From positions 1 through 64,000 of the forward strand of contig DFWZ01000035.1 in NCBI GenBank assembly GCA_002381565.1: a DNA stretch of 64,000 bases, written 5' to 3'. The position numbers were made by a program, and so were the translations under genes. Numbering within the stretch: position 1 is the first letter of the stretch; every line of letters begins with the position of its first letter. This DNA comes from Gallionella sp. UBA4121. Its GTDB lineage: Bacteria > Pseudomonadota > Gammaproteobacteria > Burkholderiales > Gallionellaceae. Below are positions 17,562 to 26,440 of this stretch, piece by piece. Under the pieces are notes generated by a model, which ran no database searches, was not told the DNA's origin, and saw nothing but the letters and a program-made list of their open reading frames with translations.

Positions 17562-19277
17562 ATGAAGAAGTCTCTTGATTTAGTTTTTCTCTGGCATATG
17601 CATCAGCCGGATTATCGTGATTATGCCAGCGGCGATTTTGTATTGCCGTGGGTCTATTTGCACGCCATAAAAGACTACACGGACATGGCCTATCACCTGG
17701 AGCGGCACCCCGAAGTGCGCGTGGTGCTCAACTTTGTGCCTATCCTGCTTGACCAGCTGGAGGATTACACCGATCAGTTTGCCACAGGTAATATACGCGA
17801 CCCCTTGTTGCGCCTGCTGGTGCATCAGGATCCCGTTGGTTTGACCGCGGAGCAGCGGGTGCTCGCGCTCGATTCCTGTTTTCGCAGCAGCCATACCAAA
17901 ATGATCGCGCCTTTTCCGGCCTATAAACGCCTCTGGGATTTGTTTGCCCTTCTGCAGGCGGAAGGAGAGACTGCACTATCCTATCTGTCCGGGCAATATA
18001 TGGCCGATTTGCTGACCTGGTATCATCTGGCCTGGTGCGGGGAGAGCGTACGTCGTGAGAGTGAGCTGGTGACGCGATTAATGACCAAGGCCGAGGGTTT
18101 CAGTTATGCGGATCGTAAGCAGTTGTTTGATCTGATCGGTGAATTGACCAGTGGCATTATTCCGCGCTACCGGAAGTTGTCTGAGTCCGGTCAGATTGAA
18201 ATATCGGCGACTCCGCATTACCATCCGTTGGCTCCTCTGCTGATTGATTTTGACAGTGCAAGGGAGGCGATGCCGGATGTGCTGCTGCCCAAATCACCGC
18301 ATTACCCCAAGGGGCGGTTGCGTGTTTCCAAACATATTCAGCTGGCAAAGCAGAGTCACAAGGCAAGATTCGGCTCGGAGCCCAGGGGTATGTGGCCGGC
18401 TGAAGGTTCGATTTCTGTGGAAACTCTGGAGGTGTTCGCCGAGGAAGGGTGTGGTTGGGCGGCCAGCGGTGAGGGGGTGCTGGTTAACAGTCTGCGCCGT
18501 TCCAGTCTGGTTGTTCACGAGCGCGGTCAGTATTTGTATCGTCCTTACACGCTGGACACGGTGGCAGATCGCATGTTGTGTTTTTTTCGGGATGACCGCT
18601 TGTCAGATTTGATCGGTTTTGAGTATTCGCACTGGCATGGTCGGGATGCGGCCGTTCATTTTATCGACCAGTTAAATGAGATATCCCGCCATGCAGCAGA
18701 AGGCGAGACGCCCGTAGTCAGTGTGATTCTGGATGGCGAGAATGCCTGGGAATATTATCCTTACAACGGTTTTTATTTCCTTGACGAATTGTATGCCCAG
18801 CTGGAAGCGCACCCCGATATTCACACGGCTACCTACAGCGATTTTCTTAAACCCGACCCGGTGCGCACTGACAGAGCACGCACGAGCAGTTTGCCGACTA
18901 TCGCGGCCGGCAGTTGGGTCTATGGCAACTTCTCAACCTGGATAGGCTGTGAAGACAAGAATCATGCCTGGGACCTGCTGTGTGCCGCCAAGCAAAGTTT
19001 CGATATGGTCATGTCCAGCGGGCGTCTGAGCCAGGCTGAGCAGGAGGCCGCCGATAAACAGCTGTGTTCTTGCGAAAGCTCCGACTGGTTCTGGTGGTTT
19101 GGCGACTATAACCCCGCAAACTCGGTTGCCAGTTTTGACCGTCTGTACCGGCACAACTTGACTGAGTTGTATCGCCTGCTGAAGCTGCCTGCACCAATTA
19201 GTCTGGCTGATCCGATCAGTCTGGGTTGTTTGGGAGAAACAGAAGTGGACGGAGCGATGCGCCGCGCAACCGAGTAG
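17562..19277 (+). CDS. Glycoside hydrolase family 57 protein
   Basis: GH57 enzymes act on alpha-glucans (amylase, glucanotransferase or branching activity). The 571 residues begin LVFLWHMHQPDYRD, the family's first conserved His segment. GMWPAEGSIS near residue 285 carries the catalytic Glu nucleophile, and VILDGENAWEYYPYNG near residue 390 carries the acid/base Asp region. The 4-alpha-glucanotransferase gene lies 72 bp downstream and glgC upstream, which supports a role in glycogen turnover. Exact activity is not readable from motifs. Confidence 0.92.
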   Translation: MKKSLDLVFLWHMHQPDYRDYASGDFVLPWVYLHAIKDYTDMAYHLERHPEVRVVLNFVPILLDQLEDYTDQFATGNIRDPLLRLLVHQDPVGLTAEQRVLALDSCFRSSHTKMIAPFPAYKRLWDLFALLQAEGETALSYLSGQYMADLLTWYHLAWCGESVRRESELVTRLMTKAEGFSYADRKQLFDLIGELTSGIIPRYRKLSESGQIEISATPHYHPLAPLLIDFDSAREAMPDVLLPKSPHYPKGRLRVSKHIQLAKQSHKARFGSEPRGMWPAEGSISVETLEVFAEEGCGWAASGEGVLVNSLRRSSLVVHERGQYLYRPYTLDTVADRMLCFFRDDRLSDLIGFEYSHWHGRDAAVHFIDQLNEISRHAAEGETPVVSVILDGENAWEYYPYNGFYFLDELYAQLEAHPDIHTATYSDFLKPDPVRTDRARTSSLPTIAAGSWVYGNFSTWIGCEDKNHAWDLLCAAKQSFDMVMSSGRLSQAEQEAADKQLCSCESSDWFWWFGDYNPANSVASFDRLYRHNLTELYRLLKLPAPISLADPISLGCLGETEVDGAMRRATE

Positions 19278-19349
19278 GCTGGCCGTTTATCGAATACAGT
19301 TTAGTCAAAATAATTAATAAGTTATGGTTATCTCTGAAATCCATTTTTT

Positions 19350-20852
19350 ATGATAAATGATCGTACCAGCGGTATCTTGCTGCACCCGACTTCTCTGCCC
19401 GGCCCATTTGGTGCGGGGGACATGGGCGCCAATGCGTATCTTTTTGTTGACTGGTTGATAGGTGCAGGACAAACCTTTTGGCAGGTTCTGCCCCTGGGTG
19501 AAATTGGCCCGGGGAATTCGCCCTACATGAGCAGTTCAGCATTCGCGGGCAATGTGCTGCTGATCGATCTTTATGATTTGGCCCACCAGGGCTGGCTGGA
19601 GGCTGGGGATCTGATACCCCAGCCGGAGTTCCAGCATGATCGGGTGGACTTTGCATTGCAAGGTCCGTTCAGACTGGAACGGCTGCGCCGTGCGGCGAAG
19701 CATTTTTTTGCGTCCGGCGATGAGTCCATGCACAGTGCTTATACCGAGTTTTGTCTGGTTGAATGTGAATGGCTGGAAGATTACGCGCGCTTCATGACGA
19801 TCGCTGAGCAACAGAATTGGCAAAACTGGAATCTGTGGCCAAAGGCACTGGCCAACAGAGAAACGCAGGCCTTGCTGCTGTTGGAGGCGATCAGCGCCGA
19901 GAAAATTAATTTCTGGAAATTTTGCCAATGGTGTTTTGCCAGGCAATGGATGCAACTCAAGGTGTATGCCAACGAACGTGGCGTTAAGTTAATAGGAGAC
20001 GTGCCGATATTTGTAGCCTATCAAAGTGCTGACGTATGGGCGCATCGGGAACTTTTCGAGCTCGATGAGGCAGGTTGCCCTGCTGTCGTAGCCGGGGTGC
20101 CGCCGGACTATTTCAGCGAAACCGGGCAGTTATGGGGCAATCCGCTCTATCGATGGGATGTGCACGAGGAAACGGGGTATGCATGGTGGATAAAACGCTT
20201 ACAGTATGCGTTGAGTAATTTTGATCAGGTACGCATAGACCATTTCCGGGGGTTTGTCAGTTATTGGGAAGTTCCGGCAAGTGAGTCGACGGCAATCAAC
20301 GGCAGATGGATGCCGGGACCTGGCGCCAAGCTGTTTGAGGCGTTTGAAAAGGCGTTTCCGGATTTGCCTGTCATTGCCGAAGATTTAGGGGTAATTACCC
20401 CGGATGTGGCTGAACTGCGTGACCGGTTTGCGCTGCCGGGGATGCGCATCCTGCAATTCGCCTTTGCCGAAGACAGGAGCAACTATTTTTTGCCGCACAA
20501 CTATATACCCAATACGATTGCCTATACCGGCACGCACGACAACGACACGATGGTAGGCTGGTGGCATTCTGCCTCTGACAAGGAAAAATATTTTGTCCGG
20601 GAATATCTTGGCCGTGAAGTGATTGACGCTCCCTGGGACATGATCGCAGCGCTCTCGGCTTCAGTGGCAAATACCGTCATCTTTCCGATGCAGGATATCC
20701 TCTGTTTGTCCGGCGAGCATCGCATGAATTATCCGGGAAGTATTGTTGGCAACTGGGAGTGGCGTTTTTCATGGGAGCAGGTGCAGCCATGGCAAACGAT
20801 CAAATTGTCGAAAATGACCGCTGTGAATCAACGCAGCATACCTGGCAGGTAG
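19350..20852 (+). CDS. malQ: 4-alpha-glucanotransferase (amylomaltase)
   Basis: GH77 enzyme that moves glucan segments between alpha-1,4 chains, recycling short maltodextrins from glycogen breakdown. It has 500 aa, the usual length of the short form. Motifs: LLHPTSLPGPFGAGDMG at the start, SPYMSSSAFAGN, GDVPIFVAYQSADVW, VRIDHFRGF (Asp nucleophile, near residue 295), VIAEDLGVITPDV (acid/base Glu, near 343) and YTGTHDNDTMVGWW. Ribosome site weak. It ends convergently with the HU gene. Confidence 0.96.
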   Translation: MINDRTSGILLHPTSLPGPFGAGDMGANAYLFVDWLIGAGQTFWQVLPLGEIGPGNSPYMSSSAFAGNVLLIDLYDLAHQGWLEAGDLIPQPEFQHDRVDFALQGPFRLERLRRAAKHFFASGDESMHSAYTEFCLVECEWLEDYARFMTIAEQQNWQNWNLWPKALANRETQALLLLEAISAEKINFWKFCQWCFARQWMQLKVYANERGVKLIGDVPIFVAYQSADVWAHRELFELDEAGCPAVVAGVPPDYFSETGQLWGNPLYRWDVHEETGYAWWIKRLQYALSNFDQVRIDHFRGFVSYWEVPASESTAINGRWMPGPGAKLFEAFEKAFPDLPVIAEDLGVITPDVAELRDRFALPGMRILQFAFAEDRSNYFLPHNYIPNTIAYTGTHDNDTMVGWWHSASDKEKYFVREYLGREVIDAPWDMIAALSASVANTVIFPMQDILCLSGEHRMNYPGSIVGNWEWRFSWEQVQPWQTIKLSKMTAVNQRSIPGR

Positions 20853-20858
20853 CGTGTG

Positions 20859-20886
20859 GGTGCGTCAGCCAGCAGGCTGGCGCACC
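20859..20886. terminator. Hairpin between convergent malQ and HU genes
   Basis: GGTGCGTCAGCC and GGCTGGCGCACC form a 12-bp stem with one G-T pair and an AGCA loop. No clear T-run follows on either strand, so it may be a transcript-end stabiliser or a weak terminator. Confidence 0.4.
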
Positions 20887-20887
20887 G

Positions 20888-20933
20888 AACTTGACTTCTT
20901 TGTGTCGTTTAACTTTACTTCTTTGTGCCGTTG
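20888..20933. repeat. 23-bp tandem duplication at the 3' end of the HU gene
   Basis: 20888-20910 and 20911-20933 match at 20 of 23 bases. The second unit holds the last HU codons and stop; the first lies just after the stop in gene orientation. Confidence 0.7.
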
Positions 20934-21199
20934 ACAGCCGCTTTCAGTGTTGCACCGGGCTTGAAAGCCGGGGTCTTGGAGGCGGCGATTTTCAGTTCTG
21001 CCCCTGTCTTTGGATTGCGGCCGGTGCGGGCAGCGCGTGCGCGTACTTCAAATGTGCCGAAACCCACCAGAGCGATGCTGTCTCCGGTAGCCAGAGTTTC
21101 GCCAATGACTTCAATCAGTGCGGCAATATTCTGTTCCGCGACAATTTTTGTGCTTCCGGTTTTATTGGCCAAAGCATCGATAAGTTCTTTTCTGTTCAT
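20915..21199 (-). CDS. hupB: DNA-binding protein HU
   Basis: Small dimeric nucleoid protein that bends DNA. 94 aa from ATG 21199 (MNRKELIDALANKTG). The signature GFGTFEVRARAARTGRNPKT carries the beta-arm start, and KTPAFKPGATLKAAVNG the end of the arm and last helix. An in-frame extension to 21265 is rejected because GGAGAGAGACAC precedes ATG 21199. It is convergent with malQ. Confidence 0.95.
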   Translation of the reverse strand: MNRKELIDALANKTGSTKIVAEQNIAALIEVIGETLATGDSIALVGFGTFEVRARAARTGRNPKTGAELKIAASKTPAFKPGATLKAAVNGTKK

Positions 21200-21630
21200 G
21201 TGTCTCTCTCCGTGATTAGCATCGTGAATAAATGGCTGCTCGTTACAGCAAGCAAAGTCTAACACTCAACCGCAGCAAACTGAACAGTCCAGCGCGTTTC
21301 TATTGAAATTTTCTTTGCCAAACGTTAAGTTTGTCATGCGCCGCACTGGAACGGTGCAAAAAAGCCGATCTGACTGGCTGAAAATCACAATTCAAGGCGC
21401 ACTCGGCGCAGTATCAAACAGCGATTTGCTGGTGAGAAAGCTTGATAAGCTGAACGCAGCTGTCGGGTGATACCGATCATTTTGATGTTCAACGTCAGGA
21501 AAGTGCCCGCCAACCTGTCCGGCCAGTGCTAATAAACAGGGTCGATGGCAGTCCGGTCATTCAGACCGTAGCGCAGGTATGTCCCTTGTTCTCGCAGAGA
21601 TGATGATTGCGCGCGGCATCCGGCAGGCAA
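21200..21630. other. Intergenic region between HU and the Adhesin_E-type gene
   Basis: 430 bp holding the HU promoter. No gene, tRNA or strong hairpin recognised. Confidence 0.4.
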
Positions 21631-22020
21631 TCATCGCTTCCGGCACGCAATATCCCACAGTGCTTCTTCGGCGCTGTCGGGCTGAATAACCGCCCATTTG
21701 TCGGGCGTATTGCTGCTGTATACCAAATCACCCGCACCCATATGCCCAGCATGAGCGGACATGGCAATTATTCGAGATTTTTTGTCATGACAGGAATATT
21801 CCCGCCTGATCTTCATCGATAAATAGGTCATGTCACCGAAAGTGCGCGGGGACTTCAAATCGAACAACCCCCACATGTATACCTTGTTGTGGCCTGCATT
21901 TTTAATGTTGGCAAAATCGATGTATGCGGTTTCAGTTCCGCTGTCGCCTATGTTTTGCCATTCGGCAGTGGCATTTGTGCTGAATAGCGTGAGAATGAGT
22001 ATGAGAAGGTGTTTGTGCAT
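21631..22020 (-). CDS. Secreted surface-adhesin E-like protein
   Basis: 129 aa with a signal peptide (MHKHLLILILTLFSTNATA, cut before EWQNIG). The rest fits the Adhesin_E-type domain common in betaproteobacteria: ETAYIDFANIKNAG, YMWGLFDLKSPRTFG, SMKIRREYSCHDKKSRI and EEALWDIACRKR, with the two conserved cysteines (REYSC, DIAC) that probably form a disulfide. Likely periplasmic; function unknown despite the family name. Confidence 0.75.
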   Translation of the reverse strand: MHKHLLILILTLFSTNATAEWQNIGDSGTETAYIDFANIKNAGHNKVYMWGLFDLKSPRTFGDMTYLSMKIRREYSCHDKKSRIIAMSAHAGHMGAGDLVYSSNTPDKWAVIQPDSAEEALWDIACRKR

Positions 22021-22273
22021 GGTTGGTTGCCAAAAAACAGTAAGAACTGAACACTACCACCAATACGGATTTGAGAAAATCACGCCAAACGAGATTTGTG
22101 ACAATACGCGGTTGAAAATTTTATCCATGTGGCTTTAGCGGGCAGCGCTTTGCTGCACATGCCGGATAATCAGGTTTTGATCCTGTAAAATCAGCCGGAT
22201 GATGGTGTTGGCAAAATTTGTCCTGCTGCATGTGGTAGAATGCGCCCCCCATACATTTAGCAAGGCTGTATCC

Positions 22274-24085
22274 ATGTCACGCCAACTTCGCAATATCGCC
22301 ATTATCGCCCACGTCGATCACGGCAAAACTACTCTGGTCGATAAACTGCTGTCTCAGGCAGGTTCTTTCTCCGCTCACCAACAGGTCGCTGAACGCGTCA
22401 TGGACAACAACGACCTGGAAAAGGAACGCGGGATCACCATTCTGGCGAAGAATTGCGCAGTCGAATTCAAGGGCGTGCACATCAATATCGTCGATACACC
22501 GGGCCACGCCGACTTCGGCGGTGAAGTCGAGCGCGTGCTGGGCATGGTCGACGGCGTGTTGCTGCTGGTAGATGCGGTTGACGGCCCGATGCCGCAGACC
22601 CGTTTTGTCACCAAAAAAGCGCTGGCCCTGGGCCTGCGTCCTATCGTGGTCATCAACAAGGTTGATCGCCCGGGTGCACGTCCGGATTGGGTGGTCGACC
22701 AGACTTTCGATTTATTCGACAAGCTGGGCGCGACAGACGAACAGCTGGATTTTCCGGTTGTTTACGCGTCGGCACTGAATGGTTATGCAAAGACCGATCT
22801 GGCAGCAGTCACGGACACCATGTTCCCGCTGCTGGATGTCGTGTTGGAACATGTGCCGGCTCCCAGTGTTGCAGCGACTGAAGAACCATTGCAATTGCAG
22901 ATTTCAGCCCTTGATTATTCCAGTTTCGTCGGTCGTATCGGCGTGGGTCGCGTGACTCGCGGCAAGATCCGTCCAGGCCAGGAAGTCATGGTCATGAACG
23001 GCGACAAGTCGTCAAAGAAGGCGCGCGTCAATCAGGTGCTGGGTTTCCGCGGTATCGAGCGCGTGTTGCTGGAAGAAGCGCTGGCGGGCGACATCATTCT
23101 GATCAACGGTATCGACGAGATCGGTATCGGTGTGACGATTGCCGATGTAAGCAAACCTGAAGCCTTGCCTTTGCCGAAGGTCGATGAACCCACACTTAGC
23201 ATGAACCTGATGGTGAATACTTCGCCATTGTGCGGCCAGGAAGGCAAGATGATCACCAGCCGTCAGATTCGCGATCGCCTGAACAAGGAATTGCTGGTCA
23301 ACGTGGCGCTGCGTGTCGAAGAAACAGACAATACCGACGTGTTCCTGTTGTCAGGCCGCGGTGAATTGCATCTGACCATCCTGCTGGAAAACATGCGACG
23401 TGAAGGTTTTGAGATGGGCGTGGGAAAGCCGCGTGTTGTGTTCCGTGAAATCAACGGCGAGAAATGCGAGCCGTTCGAAATGCTGACTGTCGACGTGGAA
23501 GACACCAACCAGGGCGCAGTAATGGAAGAACTGGGTCGTCGTCGCGGCGATCTGCAGGATATGCAGCCGGATGGCCACGGTCGTGTGCGTCTGGAATACC
23601 TGATTCCTGCACGCGGTCTGATCGGCTTCCAGTCTGAATTCATGACCCTGACACGCGGTACCGGTATCATGGCGCACGTGTTCGATGACTACGCGCCGGT
23701 CAAGCCAGATATGCCGGGTCGTCGCAACGGCGTATTGATTTCTTCCGAACAAGGTGAAGCGGTCGCTTATGCGTTGTGGAAACTGGAAGATCGCGGTCGC
23801 ATGTTCGTAACCCCCGGCGAGAAGCTGTATGAAGGCATGATCATCGGTGTTCACAGCCGCGACAACGACCTGGTGGTCAACCCGATCAAGGGCAAGCAAC
23901 TGACCAACGTGCGTTCTTCCGGTACCGATGAAGCCGTTCGCCTGACGCCGTCGATCCGCCTGACGCTGGAATCGGCTGTCGAGTTTATCGCCGACGACGA
24001 ACTGGTGGAAATCACGCCGCTCTCCGTGCGTATCCGCAAGCGTTACCTGACCGAAAACGAACGCAAGCGCAATACACGCGGCTAA
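22274..24085 (+). CDS. typA: Ribosome-associated GTPase TypA/BipA
   Basis: Translational GTPase binding the ribosome in the same site as EF-G, involved in ribosome assembly and stress growth. 603 aa from ATG 22274. The G motifs are IAHVDHGKTTLVDKLL (P-loop), RGITI, VDTPGHADFGGE and VINKVDRPGARPDWV. C-terminal segments PARGLIGFQSEFMTLTRGTG and NVRSSGTDEAVRLTPS are specific to TypA. The in-frame extension to 22199 is rejected because MSRQLRNIAIIAHVDHGKTT is the family N-terminus. A strong terminator follows. Confidence 0.98.
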   Translation: MSRQLRNIAIIAHVDHGKTTLVDKLLSQAGSFSAHQQVAERVMDNNDLEKERGITILAKNCAVEFKGVHINIVDTPGHADFGGEVERVLGMVDGVLLLVDAVDGPMPQTRFVTKKALALGLRPIVVINKVDRPGARPDWVVDQTFDLFDKLGATDEQLDFPVVYASALNGYAKTDLAAVTDTMFPLLDVVLEHVPAPSVAATEEPLQLQISALDYSSFVGRIGVGRVTRGKIRPGQEVMVMNGDKSSKKARVNQVLGFRGIERVLLEEALAGDIILINGIDEIGIGVTIADVSKPEALPLPKVDEPTLSMNLMVNTSPLCGQEGKMITSRQIRDRLNKELLVNVALRVEETDNTDVFLLSGRGELHLTILLENMRREGFEMGVGKPRVVFREINGEKCEPFEMLTVDVEDTNQGAVMEELGRRRGDLQDMQPDGHGRVRLEYLIPARGLIGFQSEFMTLTRGTGIMAHVFDDYAPVKPDMPGRRNGVLISSEQGEAVAYALWKLEDRGRMFVTPGEKLYEGMIIGVHSRDNDLVVNPIKGKQLTNVRSSGTDEAVRLTPSIRLTLESAVEFIADDELVEITPLSVRIRKRYLTENERKRNTRG

Positions 24086-24103
24086 CAGTCAGCAGTTTCA
24101 TTA

Positions 24104-24137
24104 AACGCCGCCCGGTGCAAACCGGGCGGCGTTTTGT
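24104..24137 (+). terminator. Intrinsic terminator after typA
   Basis: AACGCCGCCCGGT and ACCGGGCGGCGTT form a perfect 13-bp stem with a GCAA loop, followed by a TTTTG run. Confidence 0.9.
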
Positions 24138-24282
24138 ATTCAAAGAAGCGGTTTTCCAATGGCTGGCGCGTGCCTATACCGATTGAGTCGTCTTGCATCG
24201 TTTCAAATGCCGACCTTGAGATGGCTGGAATGCGGCGCTGATTTAATTTGCACTTTGCATCTATCACTTCTAGAATGCGCAC

Positions 24283-24495
24283 ATGAATATCGCTCTATCA
24301 CCTATTGAATCCGAGTTTTCCACGACTGACGAAGCCGATGCTTATGATCAATGGTTTTGCGCGAAGGTGGAAAAATCGTTGCAGTTGGCGGATCAGCCTG
24401 ACTCAATTCGCCTATCCCACGACGAAGTAATGTCGAAGGCCCGCGCCAGAATAGAAGCGAAAATTAAAGATAATGCAGCATGTCGTTTGGCTTGA
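24283..24495 (+). CDS. Type II antitoxin (partner of a ParE/RelE toxin)
   Basis: 70 aa. The pattern FSTTDEADAYDQWFCAKVEKSL...LSHDEVMSKARARIEAK is that of small antitoxins encoded just before ParE-type toxins: a helical N-terminal part followed by a proline- and acid-bearing linker and a C-terminal helix. The toxin start (24473) overlaps its 3' end by 23 nt in another frame. Because the toxin is split by a MITE, the antitoxin is presumably an orphan now. Confidence 0.75.
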   Translation: MNIALSPIESEFSTTDEADAYDQWFCAKVEKSLQLADQPDSIRLSHDEVMSKARARIEAKIKDNAACRLA

Positions 24496-24864
24496 AACGG
24501 CAAGCCAGGATTTAGGGAAGCGCTGATTTATTCGTCATCCCCGCAAAAGCGAGGATCCAGCGCCTTTATTTAACTGGGTTCCCGCCTGCGCGGGAACGAC
24601 AAAACCGAATAAATCAGCATCTCCTTAGACGAAATCCTAGGTTATATCGAAGAGCGCAATCTGCTTGCAGCGTTGAATTTGCAAGAATCCATTGAGTACG
24701 CAGTTTCACAGTTACCTTTTCATCCTTACCTCTACAGGCTCGGTCGAGTTTCCGGTACACGGGAGTTAGTCGTACACCCCAATTATTTGGTGATATATCG
24801 CGTTTGTGTTTCCCCCATCGAGATCATCAATATTCTGCACTCCAGACAACAATATCCCGCATAG
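24473..24864 (+). pseudogene. ParE/RelE-family toxin split by a MITE
   Basis: Starts MQHVVWLETASQDL at 24473 and is stopped by a TGA at 24524-24526 inside the inserted element. The frame resumes at 24628 with DEILGYIEERNLLAALNLQE and continues through RVSGTRELVVHPNYLVIYRV to the stop at 24864. Removing the element and one TTAG copy restores a single 92-codon frame (DL-DEIL), the normal length of ParE toxins, which poison gyrase or cut mRNA in translation. Family hallmarks GTRELVVHPNYLVIYR and ILHSRQQ are intact in the 3' part. Confidence 0.85.
24516..24624. mobile_element. 109-bp MITE with TTAG target-site duplication
   Basis: Ends are inverted: GGAAGCGCTGATTTATTCG at the left and, read on the other strand, GGAGATGCTGATTTATTCG at the right. 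The element is flanked by TTAG at 24512-24515 and 24625-24628. A 4-bp YTAR-type duplication and GGAAG-type ends fit the IS5 group, so it is probably a non-autonomous IS5-like derivative. It has no coding capacity. The interior carries two hairpin units of the TTCCCGC...GCGGGAA type. A related, longer element is at 50616-50818. Confidence 0.85.
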
Positions 24865-24905
24865 CTCGTATGCGAGGAAACTGTACGCGTGACCCCGCCG
24901 AAAGT

Positions 24906-24941
24906 AAAACGCCGCTCGGTGCTATACTGGGCGGCGTTTTT
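24906..24941 (+). terminator. Terminator-like hairpin before rmuC
   Basis: AAAACGCCGC and GCGGCGTTTT form a 10-bp stem around a 15-base loop, followed by T residues. The sequence is close to the typA terminator at 24104-24137. The toxin-antitoxin cassette lies between the two copies. Confidence 0.75.
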
Positions 24942-24954
24942 CATGGTCTGAGCT

Positions 24955-26322
24955 ATGTTCGAAATTATTTCGCTGGTGTTGCTTTGTCTTATCCTGTTCG
25001 CCTTGCTTTGGCTGGGTTTTCGGGTGGTTGCGCTTTCTCGTTTGCAGACGGAGCAGCCGCTGGAAAGAATGCTTGAAGAAAGGCATCGCCTGATGCTGGG
25101 CGACTTGCACGACGGGTTGAACAAGCAGGGCGATCGTATGGTGGCAGCCACCACCGACAGTTCCGAGCGGCTGCGTGAAATTGTATCGCAGGAACTGAAA
25201 GCGACGCGCGAGGCGATGCAAGGCTTGCAACTGGCGCAGCGCGATGGCTTATCGGCTACCCGTGAAGATATTTTAAGGCAGCTCGCCGCACTGTCTGCCG
25301 AACTGCAAGCCAGGCAAGAGGCGATGCGCGTTGAGGTGATCAGCAAAACCATGCAAACCATGGCGGAGCAGGGGCGCGCCGATCAGGAACTGATCCAGTC
25401 CACGATGAAAAATGCTACCGGGATGCTGACGCTGTCCATTGAAGGACTCACCAAGAGTACGGATGCGCGACTCGAACAGATTTCCGGCAAGGTCGCCGAG
25501 CGCCTCGACGAAGGATTCAAGAAGACCAACGAGACGTTTACCAATGTGATGACCCGTCTGGCCACCATCGACGAGGCGCAGAAGAAGATCGACAGTCTGA
25601 CCACCAATGTGGTTAGTTTGCAAAACCTGCTGGGTGACAAGCGTTCGCGCGGCGCATTCGGCGAGGTGCAACTGGAGGGTCTGGTGCGCAATATTCTGCC
25701 GCCGGATGCGTATGAGTTTCAGGCAAAACTCTCCAATGGCAATCGTGTGGATTGCCTGCTGATCCTGCCCGCGCCGACAGGCCGTGTGCCGGTGGATGCA
25801 AAGTTTCCGCTGGAAAATTATCACCGCATGCTGGAAGCTGATCTGGCTGAATCCGACAGACTGGTGGCGCGCCGGCAATTCAAGGCCGATATCAAGAAAC
25901 ATATCGACGATATAAGCTTCAAATACCTGATTAAAAACGAGACTTCAGACGGCGCGGTGATGTTCGTGCCGGCAGAGGCGGTGTTCGCCGAGATTCACGC
26001 CTATCATTCAGATCTGGTTGAATATGCGATGAACAAGCATGTCTGGATCGTCTCGCCGACCACCTTGATGGCGGTATTGAACACGGCTCGCGCGGTGATG
26101 AAAGACGTTCAGATGCGCGAACAGGTGCACATCATTCAAAGCGAGTTGGGCAAGCTCAGTGTCGATTTTAAACGCTTTGACGAACGCATGAAGCGGCTGG
26201 CCGACAACATCCGCCGTGCGCACGAAGAGGCCGGACAGGTGGAAATCTCCAGTCGGAAAATCAGCGATCATTTCACAAGAATCGAGGCTGTGGATGTGCT
26301 GGAGGTAAAAATCGATGTGTGA
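24955..26322 (+). CDS. rmuC: DNA recombination protein RmuC
   Basis: Family linked to limiting inversions at short inverted repeats; contains a predicted nuclease-like core. 455 aa. Residues 3-25 form a membrane anchor (IISLVLLCLILFALLWLGF), about 35-200 a long charged coiled coil, then the RmuC domain: LLGDKRSRGAFGEVQLEGLV, NRVDCLLILPAPTGRVPVDAKFPLENYHRM (near residues 262-290), and VMFVPAEAVFAEIHAYHSDLVEYA. ATG 24955 lies directly after the hairpin at 24906-24941. It is monocistronic. Confidence 0.93.
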   Translation: MFEIISLVLLCLILFALLWLGFRVVALSRLQTEQPLERMLEERHRLMLGDLHDGLNKQGDRMVAATTDSSERLREIVSQELKATREAMQGLQLAQRDGLSATREDILRQLAALSAELQARQEAMRVEVISKTMQTMAEQGRADQELIQSTMKNATGMLTLSIEGLTKSTDARLEQISGKVAERLDEGFKKTNETFTNVMTRLATIDEAQKKIDSLTTNVVSLQNLLGDKRSRGAFGEVQLEGLVRNILPPDAYEFQAKLSNGNRVDCLLILPAPTGRVPVDAKFPLENYHRMLEADLAESDRLVARRQFKADIKKHIDDISFKYLIKNETSDGAVMFVPAEAVFAEIHAYHSDLVEYAMNKHVWIVSPTTLMAVLNTARAVMKDVQMREQVHIIQSELGKLSVDFKRFDERMKRLADNIRRAHEEAGQVEISSRKISDHFTRIEAVDVLEVKIDV

Positions 26323-26440
26323 TTTTTGGGGTGTTATTTGCACCACAGCTTAAAGTTGTCACAGTTGTTCTGTACACTGCAAATATTAACGTGAAACTTG
26401 CTTAGCGTGTCATGCCGTTGAATATTTAAAGAGGATCAAC

